Shown here: positions 50,701-58,731 of the stretch, in pieces | Numbering within the stretch: the stretch's first letter is position 1 | Layout of the letters: each line of letters opens with the position of its first letter | Source: VXOZ01 sp965220045 | GTDB lineage: Bacteria; Chloroflexota; UBA11872; VXOZ01 | Direction of reading: 5' to 3' | Length of the DNA: 64,000 bases | Assembly (NCBI GenBank): GCA_965220045.1 | Contig: OZ244803.1 | Coordinates: 992,001 to 1,056,000, forward strand | Made by a program: the position numbers and the translations under genes | Notes under the pieces: model-generated | What the model saw: only the letters and a program-made list of their open reading frames with translations | What the model was told of the DNA's origin: nothing | Database searches by the model: none

Positions 50701-52851
50701 TTCTCTTCGTTCCAGTAACTCGGCTTCTTCGAGCCATGCTACCGCGGTCCGCGTCCGGGTATCGTCGGTGGCGGAGTCCCGTCGGAAGTCCTTGTCTTCG
50801 TCCTCGCCGAGGATTTCACCGGCGGTGGCCACCACTTCGCCCTCTGCTCGCTGATGTCGTTTTATCTTGCGATCCAGATTACGCAGCGCTCGCAGCACGC
50901 CGTGGATTTCCCGCCGCGTGAGCCGCGAACGCGCCGACATGCCGAACTGGCGCTCCACGTCGTCAATTGTGTAGAGCAGCACGCAGCGCGCTCCCTGCTG
51001 ATCGCGGCCGGCGCGGCCTGCTTCCTGCAGGTAGTTCTCCAAGGAACCGGGTACGTCGGCGTGGATTACCAAACGCACGTCCGGCTTGTCGATGCCCATG
51101 CCAAAGGCGTTGGTGGCGACAATGACGCGCAGTGCGCCGTCAATGAAGCGCTTCTGGACATTCTTCTTGGTCTCCGGTGGCAGCCCCGCATGGAAGAATT
51201 TGGCCTCCATGCCCTTTGCATCCAAGAACTCCGCGACCTCCTGGGTTTGCTGCCGTGTCGCGCAGTAGACGATGGCGCCGCCTGTCCCGTCACCGGGCAA
51301 ATCAGCCGTGAGAATCTGGTGAATGTCGGCAAACTTCGTGCTGCTGCTCGTCTGTGCTACCACGAATTCCAAGTTGGTGCGTTGAGCGCCACCGTCGCAG
51401 ACCTTTAGTGTGGCGCCTATCTCATCGTTGAAGTAATCCGCGATTTCCGCTATGACATCGGGCTTGGCGGTAGCGGTCAGGCACAATACCGGCGGGACCG
51501 GCTTCTCCCCGGCGCGCCTACGGATAAAGCGCCCGACGTAACGATAGTCGGGCCGAAAGTCGTGCCCCCATTTGGAGAGACAATGGGCCTCGTCCAGCAC
51601 CCAGGCGCCGATTTCACGTTGCTCGAGGACACGCTTTACGGAAACGCTGCGGAGCTGCTCCGGCGAGATGATGAGAATGCTGGCGTCTCCCAGCCGTACG
51701 CGGTCCAGCGCGTCGGACCGTTCCGGCATGGAGAGGAGGCCGTTGATGGTGACGCACGACCCGATCCCCTTCGCCTCAAGTCCCGCCACTTGGTCGGCCA
51801 TGAGCGCGACCAAAGGCGAGATCACCACCGTCAGGGCGCCAGTCTTGTCATAGCGGGAGAGCGCCGGCACTTGATAGCACACCGACTTGCCGGTGCCGGT
51901 GGGCAGGATGCCAAGCACATGCTCTCCGGCCATGGCTGCCTCGACAATTGACCGCTGTATGGGCCGACCGGCCTCGTCAGCCGGCTTGGGGCGAAAGTCG
52001 GGAAAGCCAAACCAGCGCGTAAGCTCCTTGCGGGCATCGTGCCGTTCCCGGCACCATTCACAGGCGGGATCGGCGCAAGCGGTGTCGCGCAACCGGCGCA
52101 CCAGGTCTTCCGCCTCAGGAAACTGATGGCGCACCCACGGCGGCATTACGGAATTGCCTCCGGCTACCGACAGCCACGCCAACGCATACGCCAGCGCCCA
52201 GCCGTGGCGGATTGCATTCGCTATGACCTCGCTGGCGTGGGTCTGGCAGGCATTGCCAGCCAGACGCGTACATATCGCCTCCAAGGCCTCGGAATCGGAC
52301 GGCCTCCCGGATTGCCTGAGCAGCGTGAATACCCAGTCGAAGCCGGTACCTTCTTGCACGCTTGTCAGCCAGTGCCAAGCTGCGAGCAGGTGTTGCGGCG
52401 CGGCGCGCAGGGCCTCCTGCTGATCGCCAAACAACTCCAGTGTGAGCCTTGCATCCAGCTCCGGATCGTTGATGCGACCGCGCTTGAGTTGTCCGTCTTG
52501 GTAGTGCTTGACCAGGTGGTGATAGGGATTGCGCGGGAAGGCGAGGGGATTGAGCCGTAGGGTATCTACGGCCGGCAGCCGCAAGAGACGCAATCGGGGA
52601 CTTGCTGCCTGCAGGATGGGCAAGTCGAAGGCAATGAGATTGTGACCCAGCACAAAGTCCACGCCCGCGGCGAGATCGTCCAGCTTGGCCAGCGCCGCGG
52701 CCAAGCTCCCGCCGCTTGCAGGGAAGACTAGAGACTTGCCGTTGTCCGGACGCACTCCAGCCAGGGCGCGGATGCGCCGGTCGGATACGTTAACTTCCAG
52801 GTCTACACTGAGACAACGGGACAAGAGCCGGGTTGTTTCGTCAGCCACCAC
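47716..52851 (-). CDS. Giant fusion: DEDD exonuclease, RecQ-like helicase and UvrD/Rep-like helicase
   Basis: This 1711-residue protein combines three DNA-processing modules. Residues 1-150 are a DEDD 3'-5' exonuclease (LSVDLEVN, GHNLIAFDLPIL, NDPELDARLTLELF). A Cys/His cluster (CADPACEWCRERHD, about 259-272) precedes a RecQ-type helicase with GILPTGTGKSVCYQ (near 315), DEAHCLSKWGHDFRPDY and QEAGRAGRDQ. The C-terminal UvrD-type helicase (about 1110-1640) has VLAGPGSGKTRVLVHR, LVDEYQDIGPEQY, GDDDQNIYAF and YVAMTRARQTLALA. All motifs look intact. Such fusions are known from scattered bacteria and are sometimes near defence genes. The PLD-ATPase gene follows downstream on the same strand. A GTG start with weak support is used. 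Confidence 0.9.
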   Translation of the reverse strand: MVADETTRLLSRCLSVDLEVNVSDRRIRALAGVRPDNGKSLVFPASGGSLAAALAKLDDLAAGVDFVLGHNLIAFDLPILQAASPRLRLLRLPAVDTLRLNPLAFPRNPYHHLVKHYQDGQLKRGRINDPELDARLTLELFGDQQEALRAAPQHLLAAWHWLTSVQEGTGFDWVFTLLRQSGRPSDSEALEAICTRLAGNACQTHASEVIANAIRHGWALAYALAWLSVAGGNSVMPPWVRHQFPEAEDLVRRLRDTACADPACEWCRERHDARKELTRWFGFPDFRPKPADEAGRPIQRSIVEAAMAGEHVLGILPTGTGKSVCYQVPALSRYDKTGALTVVISPLVALMADQVAGLEAKGIGSCVTINGLLSMPERSDALDRVRLGDASILIISPEQLRSVSVKRVLEQREIGAWVLDEAHCLSKWGHDFRPDYRYVGRFIRRRAGEKPVPPVLCLTATAKPDVIAEIADYFNDEIGATLKVCDGGAQRTNLEFVVAQTSSSTKFADIHQILTADLPGDGTGGAIVYCATRQQTQEVAEFLDAKGMEAKFFHAGLPPETKKNVQKRFIDGALRVIVATNAFGMGIDKPDVRLVIHADVPGSLENYLQEAGRAGRDQQGARCVLLYTIDDVERQFGMSARSRLTRREIHGVLRALRNLDRKIKRHQRAEGEVVATAGEILGEDEDKDFRRDSATDDTRTRTAVAWLEEAELLERRENRVSVFPSSLRVSSYEEARTKLQKASVRDDYRNQLLKITEALIDADADEGISTDELMAASGLGPEGVRTALYDLERLGIASNDTVLTAFVHVGVQRHSRQRFEQAANLEVALIDLMQELAPDMEKGDSWPLHLRAATQRLKDGGHAYALPELVRRIVRSIAADGRGEGGGGGSLGVRDYDRETMYVSLQRDWSSLRKTAELRRAAAGRILDHLLESLPAGSRGTDLLAETTLGKLLVAVSSDMTLASQVKDPGKLTDRALLWLHEQEVIRLNKGLTVFRQAMTIHLQPERRGFAHADFASLKLHYDEQVLQIHVIAEYVQRGLDAITDALRLAMDYFTLGREEFLRRWLPDREREVLREATPPQTTPESWRMIVESLKNPIQRRIVVDDREQTNVLVLAGPGSGKTRVLVHRIAYLVRVRRENPRGILALAYNRHAAVEIRRRLGELIGDDARGVIVLTCHALAMRLVGASFTGRANRLHEGDFQEILRQAVALLRGEGLEPEEADEQRTRILAGFRWILVDEYQDIGPEQYELISALAGRTLSEEDDRISLFAVGDDDQNIYAFNGSSVEFIRRFEEDYAARPIYLTDNYRSTANIIAAANAVMEPARERMKTEHPIHVDRARAKEPEGGAWAISDPVGRGRVQLLPAGDTPISQAQAVVAELKRMSGLRPGWDWSACAVIAREWRYLDPVRSLCELEDIPVQMANEEFTGVWHLRETQALVDWLRARESRLVTSADLNKWTDQQAAGPWVELLQEAVDEFALETGGAETAVDLCTEWLAEWSREVRRRQQGLLLLTAHRAKGLEFDHVVVLDGGWERVGRGEDADAPRRLYYVAMTRARQTLALACLSGTHPFQNIVSELPSAQQRAPLANLPPARPELARHYRRLSLRDVFLSFAGYRRESDPVHRAIAALAPGDVLAVRESKRWELLDRNGTVVGRLASSFVPPNHMRCAFATVLAVVAWDKEKSEPEFQDRLRCDKWEVVVPELVFEPE

Positions 52852-53180
52852 CCTGAATCCGTCCGTATGCTATACAAGCTCGGATTCAATCGACGTCACA
52901 TTGGCTTGTTCGAGGGATTTCACAGTCCTGCAGGATAGTATAGTGCAAAGACGATTCGCGATGGAATGGGGAGACTGTCAGCCTGGCTACCATAGGTGCT
53001 GTAGGGAGTTCCCATTTGGCGAATCTGCCACTCTTGAGCGATGATGCTCTTTTGGCTGTTTCGTTGGGAAAGGCTCTGCGCCGACTCGACCGCTCAAAGG
53101 CTCCTATTAACTAAACGGAGAGAGTCTCAACGTGGCTGATGCGTAGACGGTATTCGCACTGAACGGTAAGGGAGTTGGAA
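52852..53180. other. Divergent intergenic region
   Basis: This gap of about 330 bases lies between the leftward helicase gene and the rightward cupin gene and should hold both promoters. TATACAAG and TATAGTGC elements near 52870 and 52940 are possible -10 boxes. No gene was found. Confidence 0.4.
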
Positions 53181-53603
53181 GTGAAAAACGCGCAGACTGG
53201 AAGCGACATGGAAGGCGACTTTGACTACGTAGAGCTTCGAGAGAATTTCGATACGCTGGCGCCGGATGGATCGGAGATTCGGCTGCTGGCTCAGACCAGC
53301 CGCGGCAGCATGGTGCACTGCACGTTGCATCCCGGACAGGTCTCCGTTGCCGTCGCGCACAGGACGGTAGACGAGATCTGGCACTTCCTGGAGGGTACGG
53401 GGCAGGTGTGGCGGCGCCGGGGGGATCGAGAGCGCGTGGTGGAGGTGGCTCCGGGCGGTAGCCTTTCCATTCCAGTTGGCACGCAATTCCAATTCAGGAC
53501 AACCGGCGGGGAATCCCTGAGATTCGTCATCGTTACGATGCCACCGTGGCCGGGTGAAGACGAAGCGTATCGCGTTCCCGGCCATTGGCCTGAGAGCGGG
53601 TGA
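53181..53603 (+). CDS. Cupin-domain protein
   Basis: This 140-residue single-domain cupin has the first metal motif in HRTVDEIWHFLEGTGQVW, with two histidines and a glutamate, and the second conserved block in GGSLSIPVGTQFQFRTTG. The length is typical of small cupins, which are isomerases, dioxygenases or ligand-binding regulators; the substrate is unknown. GTG at 53181 is preferred to TTG at 53175 because AAGGGAG then lies 6 bases upstream. The gene stands alone. Confidence 0.85.
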   Translation: MKNAQTGSDMEGDFDYVELRENFDTLAPDGSEIRLLAQTSRGSMVHCTLHPGQVSVAVAHRTVDEIWHFLEGTGQVWRRRGDRERVVEVAPGGSLSIPVGTQFQFRTTGGESLRFVIVTMPPWPGEDEAYRVPGHWPESG

Positions 53604-53841
53604 GAGGAGCACAGCGCGACATAAGCGTGCTATTGCCCGCGCGGTAGTTTCACCATAGTTGGATTTCGCAGTATGCCGCGCCCTCCGGCTCGTGCTGCCA
53701 ACAGGTCCACCGGCAACACGAGACACTCAATTGAATCCAGCGCAAGGATGCTTTACTGCGATAGCCATAAAGACACGGGAATCACGCTGGTAGAGACGTT
53801 GCGATCCGAGGAAGTGCCCTCAGCACAAAGTGCCTTGGTCG

Positions 53842-54234
53842 TTACACCAGATCTGCTTCATCCACCAACTGCTTGGCTTTTTCGCGGTCCTCGGCGGCCA
53901 GCGCCACGAGGGTGTGGCCGGCATTGCGCTCGAGAATGTGCAGACTCTGGATATTCACGCCGGCCTGCTTGAACCGCTCCGCCACTTTGGCCAGCGCGCC
54001 CGGCTCGTCGGGCAGACGCAGCACCAGCGACTCGTCCGTAACAGCTTTGAAGCCGGCAGAGGAGAGCACGCGCAGGGCAGCGTCTTGGTCGTCAGTGGTG
54101 AGCGTGATCGTGCCCTGGTCTTCGCCGCCTTCCGCGCTGATCGTCTCTATGTTGATCCCCGCATCGGCCAGCGCCCGGCTGATGTCGGCAATGACGCCGA
54201 CTTCGTTTCTCGCTACGACGACAATCCTATTCAT
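53842..54234 (-). CDS. Double ACT-domain protein
   Basis: This 130-residue protein consists of two ACT domains. The first begins MNRIVVVARNEVGVIADISRA with a second element AGINIETISAEGG. The second begins VLRLPDEPGALAKVAERF with AGVNIQSLHILERN. ACT domains bind amino acids for allosteric control. The ATG overlaps the stop of the histidine decarboxylase gene by four bases, so it is translationally coupled. It could sense histidine or a product and regulate that enzyme; this is inferred from the coupling alone. Confidence 0.88.
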   Translation of the reverse strand: MNRIVVVARNEVGVIADISRALADAGINIETISAEGGEDQGTITLTTDDQDAALRVLSSAGFKAVTDESLVLRLPDEPGALAKVAERFKQAGVNIQSLHILERNAGHTLVALAAEDREKAKQLVDEADLV

Positions 54235-55364
54235 CCTGTCTCCCCTTGCGCTAAGAGTGCTTCATAGCAGTCGGCAACCACCTGATCGACGATTTCTCGG
54301 GTCACGTGCGGCATGGTGATCAGATGGGCTATCCCCTCATAGGGCGCAAGCTGCCACTTGCGCACCACGTCTGCCGGCGGCTTCGGAAAAACCACCGTGA
54401 CCGAGTTTTCGTTGCGCCAGGCCGCCATGCCGTGGTCGTTGAATCGCTCCACCGCATAGGCGGCCACGACCAGGCACGCGGCGACGATTTCGCGATATCC
54501 GTCCAATCCGTGCTGCTCCAGAGCGTACCACATGATCAACGGCGTCAGGGCATTGCGCGAACCGGCGAGGGTGGTGTCCAGCACGCCTACGTATTCAATC
54601 GAGCGGGCAATGCGCGCCACGTAATCGCTCCGCGTCAGGGCGACGCCGCAGGGTAGCGGTGAGCCGATCATCTTGTGGCCGCTGATGGAAACGCTATCAA
54701 ACCCGGCACCGAAGCCATAGGGCTGCGGATCAGCGACAAACGGCAGGATCATGCCGCTGAGCGCCGCGTCGGCGTGGATATAGTGACTTGTAATGGCCAA
54801 GTCGTCGAGGATCGCACGCACTTTGCTCACGTCGTCCACGGCGCCCTTCATGGTGGTGCCGATGTTTGCCATGAAGATGACGGGTGAGTCGCGGTTGATG
54901 CGAATGGTCTCGCGCAGGTCGTCGTAGTCGATCTCGCCGTTGTCCTGGCTCTTGATCATGATATTGCGCGCTTTCAGCACGCGCAGGATCTTGACCACGC
55001 TGTAGTGCGTATCCTGCGAGAAGTAGACTACGCCATCGGGGAACATTTCCCGTCCCAGGTAGATGCCGTACATGTTGCCTTCGGTGCCGCCGGAAGTAAT
55101 GTAGCCCCAGGCTTGGTCGCGCGGCAGGTGCATCAGGTCGGCGAACGTGCCAATGACCTCCTGCTCAAATTCGTGGGTGTTGCTCTGAAAGTTGCTGTCA
55201 TAGAACGGGTCGCCGACGTTGTTCGCACTGAAATTGAGAAAGGGCAGCAGGGCGCTGTAGTCGAAGTCCAGGTTGCAGGGATAGCCCACGGCGCGCTCAC
55301 GCAAGTCTTCGAATTCGCGCAGCAGGTCGTCGAGCCGTTCCTGTATGCCGGTCTTGGTCCGCAT
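54231..55364 (-). CDS. hdc: PLP-dependent histidine decarboxylase
   Basis: This 377-residue group II decarboxylase closely resembles bacterial PLP histidine decarboxylases, which make histamine. The family start RAVGYPCNLDFDYSALLPFL and FSANNVGDPFYDSNFQSNTH is present. TSGGTEGNMYGIYLGREMFP binds cofactor phosphate, HADAALSGM contacts the ring, and SISGHKMIGSPLPCG holds the PLP lysine. The ATG at 55364 is preferred over an upstream in-frame codon because GAGGGG lies 8 bases upstream. It forms a two-gene unit with the ACT protein. No histidine/histamine antiporter is adjacent, so an acid-resistance role is not supported by context. A related amino acid could be the real substrate. Confidence 0.85.
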   Translation of the reverse strand: MRTKTGIQERLDDLLREFEDLRERAVGYPCNLDFDYSALLPFLNFSANNVGDPFYDSNFQSNTHEFEQEVIGTFADLMHLPRDQAWGYITSGGTEGNMYGIYLGREMFPDGVVYFSQDTHYSVVKILRVLKARNIMIKSQDNGEIDYDDLRETIRINRDSPVIFMANIGTTMKGAVDDVSKVRAILDDLAITSHYIHADAALSGMILPFVADPQPYGFGAGFDSVSISGHKMIGSPLPCGVALTRSDYVARIARSIEYVGVLDTTLAGSRNALTPLIMWYALEQHGLDGYREIVAACLVVAAYAVERFNDHGMAAWRNENSVTVVFPKPPADVVRKWQLAPYEGIAHLITMPHVTREIVDQVVADCYEALLAQGETG

Positions 55365-55691
55365 TGGTGACACCCCTCTATCGATGGTCCAGATTCGAGC
55401 ATAGTGCAAGCAGACCAGAAAATCCAATCCACGGGAATCTGGAACGTGCGCGCGTTGGCACGCTGCCCTTCAATGTGAATTGCGAGATCCCGCACTTAGA
55501 GAGGGGGGCCGTTGCCCACGCGTGCTGCGGCTCCCTTTTCGCTTGTCTTATGCAGCGACGGCTCCCGCAGCAATGGAATCCAGGTGGGACCGTGTCCGTT
55601 GCTACTCATTGACACTGCGCTCTGAGCGACGCAGGCCGATCTCCCGAGGGAGTCGTCCGCACGAGCACCGGACGGTTGCGCGTGCGGACGC
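55365..55691. other. Intergenic region upstream of the decarboxylase
   Basis: This gap of about 330 bases lies between the small hypothetical gene and the decarboxylase start, both on the minus strand. It should contain the decarboxylase promoter. No other feature is clear. Confidence 0.35.
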
Positions 55692-56084
55692 CTAGAGGAC
55701 GAGGAGGAGGCGCAATCCTTCGGTAAAGGAGGAGAGAAAAGCCTGGGGCCGGGGGTCGATAGTCACGCGGAGCAGCGTGAGGCAGTGCCCCGCGTAGGGC
55801 GTGATGGCGCCCCGCGTGGTGGGACGGTAAGAGGGACTGATTGCGGCAGCCAACCCAAGCAGCACCACAGCCACGAGCGCAGCCAGAGTCTCGGCCCGGT
55901 GCAGCGCCCAGGACTTTGCGGCCTGGAGGCCGCGCCGTCCGGCGCGCTGTCGGAGATACTCACGGAACGTGCCCGGAACGCTACCAATTCCATCTACATA
56001 TTGACTGGATTGGCCGCGGTCCGGGCGCGGGCCGTTCGCGTCTCCAGCGAGGCATCGGCCGAGTTCGTCCCTGAACCTGCGCAT
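55692..56084 (-). CDS. Hypothetical small membrane protein
   Basis: This 130-residue frame has one probable transmembrane segment (TLAALVAVVLLGLAAAIS, about 70-88) between polar ends. AAGG lies 9 bases before the ATG. No family is recognised. Codon use is plausible but not decisive, and the same DNA has open frames on the other strand, so the call is tentative. Confidence 0.4.
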   Translation of the reverse strand: MRRFRDELGRCLAGDANGPRPDRGQSSQYVDGIGSVPGTFREYLRQRAGRRGLQAAKSWALHRAETLAALVAVVLLGLAAAISPSYRPTTRGAITPYAGHCLTLLRVTIDPRPQAFLSSFTEGLRLLLVL

Positions 56085-56565
56085 GATGCCGCCTTCCCTG
56101 GCGGTTGAGAGAGGGTCGCCCGCCGCAACGGTACATCAACTACGTACACTCTCAGTCCCTCTACCTCCAGCGTAAGACAGGAAAAGTGGAGAGTGGGCGG
56201 TTGCTTAGGGAAAACATAGGAAGGTCTTAGCAGGCTCTCAGAGAGAGGGTGGGCAAGACGGCGTGGTGGCTTTGAGGTACTGAAGGACAACTCGGATGGG
56301 CATCTGGTGAAGCGCCCAACGGCAATGCCTGACCCGTATGCCGATACCGCGTAGAATGGTTAGAGTGGCTCAGCGGTCTTGTGTTGTTGGGTGAGCGCCA
56401 TGGTAGCGTAGGTTCGCAACCCCGAATCGAGTACGGGGCAGGCTCCGCGCCGTTTCCCACGGTACCGGGCAACGCCACGCGCAATCGCCCATTATTGCAA
56501 TGACGTTGTACCACTAGCGCTATCGATTGGCTTTGCCGGAGCGAGTTTAGAGAGGCACACAGCAG
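56085..56565. other. Intergenic region with dispersed hairpin
   Basis: This gap of nearly 500 bases lies upstream of the decayed-gene cluster. ACCCCGAATCGAGTACGGGG followed by CAGGCTCCG (near 56420-56447) forms a hairpin that recurs at 60076-60102. No gene is supported. Confidence 0.5.
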
Positions 56566-57054
56566 ATGCCCCGCCAGACCGAACCGAGCGTCAACAACGC
56601 CATGGAGCATGTGCTGCAAGGCATGCTCTCCCGCAGTCACGTGCGCTCGGAGAATACGCAGACCATCACCGGACATCCCGGCTTGCGCCCGGACATTCTC
56701 ATCGAGGACCCCGGCCGCGCGCCGGTGGTGATCGAGGCGGAGTACCTGCCGGGCGCAAGCAAAGAGGACGAGGCCGGGTCCCTCACAGTGCTGAATTACG
56801 GCGCCCTCTGCGACGGTCAATTCACTATGGCGGAGCTGATCTTCGACGAATTCCGCGACAAAAAACTCCAACCCGCCTACCTCGCCGACGCCGACCCCAA
56901 CCGCACCTTCCTCGACCGCAGCGTCATCTGTGACCTCTTAGGCTTCGATGAACAAATCTACACAGCCGTCCGCCGCCTCGCCGCCAAATTGTGCGCCGAA
57001 CCCTCCGTTCACGGAGGCGAACCAAGACCCAAGGATGCTAACCTGATGATTTAG
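56566..57054 (+). pseudogene. Remnant gene: N-terminal nuclease-like start joined to C-terminal tail of a larger protein
   Basis: The 162-residue frame looks like two ends of one larger protein with the middle deleted. Residues 1-70 (TEPSVNNAMEHVLQGML, TGHPGLRPDILIEDPGR, VVIEAEYLPG) resemble the start of large methylase/nuclease-type proteins, with a PD..EAE core like a degenerate PD-(D/E)xK fold. After a junction near TVLNYGAL comes a tail of about 90 residues (AELIFDEFRDKKLQP, VICDLLGFDEQIYTAVRRL). The same tail recurs at 58418-58690. The join between unrelated parts suggests an internal deletion. The full-length family is inferred, not proven. Confidence 0.65.
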
Positions 57055-57103
57055 ATGTCGGCTTGGGTGACAATTATAGAGTGGCCAAGCAAAGGGGATT
57101 CCG

Positions 57104-58414
57104 GTGGAGAGTTTGGATATTGAGGGGTTGTTCTGGAAGGCTTCCAACCCAGATGACCAAGTCGCTGGCCGACTGAGGTTTGATTCCGCCGATGGTGGGG
57201 AGTTGTATCTCATGGGGGCATTCATCCAAACGTCTCTTGCGGAGTCGACTTTTCCAATAGATCCGTTCAACGAGAATCACCGATTTCGAATTCAAGGTGC
57301 TGCAGGAGCACGGTTGATCACATTGGACAGCTGTCTAAAGATAGGGGAACGTGTTGAAATACCTGGCATATTTCACGAAGAATACCGGGTTCCAGTTGTA
57401 TTATCGGGCTATCACTTTGACGAAAGTGAACCACTAGAATTTGATTCAGTTACGGTGTCCCTGCGCCACCTGGAGCACTGGGTGAACAGATCAGGTGTCA
57501 GCGTAGAATATATACAAGAGGAAGGGGCGAACAGGGTCAGGTCTGTCAACATTGAACATTCGCCACTTGAGAGTACAGTGACCCAGACTCACATTGGACA
57601 GCTTGAACTGTCTTTTGGATGGAAAGTGCTGGGTGACCATATTCTACAAAGTACGATTGAACAAAAATGTGGCTTTAGTCTACGGTTCGCTGAACCACTT
57701 GCATTAGAGGATATTCTAAATCACTGTTCGGCGCTGAAGGACATCGTCACAATTGGACTGGATACACCTTCACAGTTTATTGAAGTGACGCTTAAGCTTC
57801 AATTGCCTGACGAACTTAGAAACAACAGTGGGCAGAGTCATGCGGAGATAAAGCTTTACGCTGACCTCAAGGGACCTGCCTACCAGACCAAAAAGCGAGC
57901 CCCCCAACCAGCCCAGATGATTTTCACTTTCGATGACATTGGAGGTCTCACTGGGATAGGAGAATGGGTTGGCGTGGCTCACAGATATAGAGTTGTCATT
58001 GGCTCACTAATGAATAGCATTTACTCACCAGAACTGTCCGAAGAAAATAGGTTCTTCAACGCGGTAGTAGCTGCTGAGGCATTGGCAAGAATAAAAGTAG
58101 GAAAACAGCAAGTTAATCTTGGAATGGAACTTGCCTCTCTGGGACACGAAGCTGGTGAGACATTCAAAGTGTTGGTGGGAGACATAGCCACTTGGGCAAA
58201 GACCATAGTGAGAACACGCGACAATTTTGTAGTTCACCCTGGATTGCACGAGTATGTCAATAGCCCCCAGATGTTCTTTCTTGGAGAATCGCTCTATCTT
58301 CTAGTGATTCTCTCTTTACTTCGGGAGTGTGGGATTGAGGAGAGCACTCTAAAGAACATTGGGAAACATCAAAGGTTCAAGAGAATAGCTGATAAACTTC
58401 GGGAAGACAATTGA
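57104..58414 (+). CDS. ApeA-like HEPN-domain anti-phage protein
   Basis: This 436-residue protein resembles ApeA: a beta-rich N-terminal region (ApeA NTD-like, about 1-300; LFWKASNPDDQVAGRL, LDSCLKIGERVEIPGIFHEE) followed by a helical HEPN-type domain (about 310-430). The candidate RNase motif is R372-x5-H378 in RTRDNFVVHPG. ApeA proteins are HEPN abortive-infection effectors against phage. The GTG start has AAGGGG 6 bases upstream. The gene is AT-richer than its flanks and sits between two copies of a decayed gene's 3' end. The stop precedes the second copy by 3 bases. The family assignment is from memory of motif layout. Confidence 0.72.
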   Translation: MESLDIEGLFWKASNPDDQVAGRLRFDSADGGELYLMGAFIQTSLAESTFPIDPFNENHRFRIQGAAGARLITLDSCLKIGERVEIPGIFHEEYRVPVVLSGYHFDESEPLEFDSVTVSLRHLEHWVNRSGVSVEYIQEEGANRVRSVNIEHSPLESTVTQTHIGQLELSFGWKVLGDHILQSTIEQKCGFSLRFAEPLALEDILNHCSALKDIVTIGLDTPSQFIEVTLKLQLPDELRNNSGQSHAEIKLYADLKGPAYQTKKRAPQPAQMIFTFDDIGGLTGIGEWVGVAHRYRVVIGSLMNSIYSPELSEENRFFNAVVAAEALARIKVGKQQVNLGMELASLGHEAGETFKVLVGDIATWAKTIVRTRDNFVVHPGLHEYVNSPQMFFLGESLYLLVILSLLRECGIEESTLKNIGKHQRFKRIADKLREDN

Positions 58415-58417
58415 CTA

Positions 58418-58690
58418 TTGCCCGTGCTCGACTTCCGCGCCCTCAGCGATGATCAACTCATCATGGCGGAGCTAATCTTCGACGAATTCCGCGACAAAGT
58501 GTTACAGCCCCCCTACCTCACCGACGCCGACCCCAACCGCGCCCTCCTTGACCGCCGCGTCATCTGTGACCTCTTAGGCTTCGACGAACAAACCTACACC
58601 GCCGTCCGCCGCCTCACCGCCAAATGGTGCGCCGAACCCTCCGTCCACGGCGGCAAAGTTAGGCCCAAGAGTGTAGAGTTGGTATTCTAG
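58418..58690 (+). pseudogene. Second copy of the decayed-gene C-terminal tail
   Basis: This 90-residue frame from a TTG matches the tail of 56566-57054: AELIFDEFRDKVLQPPYLTD and VICDLLGFDEQTYTAVRRLT against the earlier copy, with roughly 85 percent base identity over about 220 bases. It has no separate start signal and begins 3 bases after the ApeA-like stop. Together the two copies are direct repeats flanking the ApeA-like gene. Confidence 0.75.
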
Positions 58691-58731
58691 CAGGAATTAT
58701 CGAGAATCGAGACTGGCTTCTAAGTGTCGCA

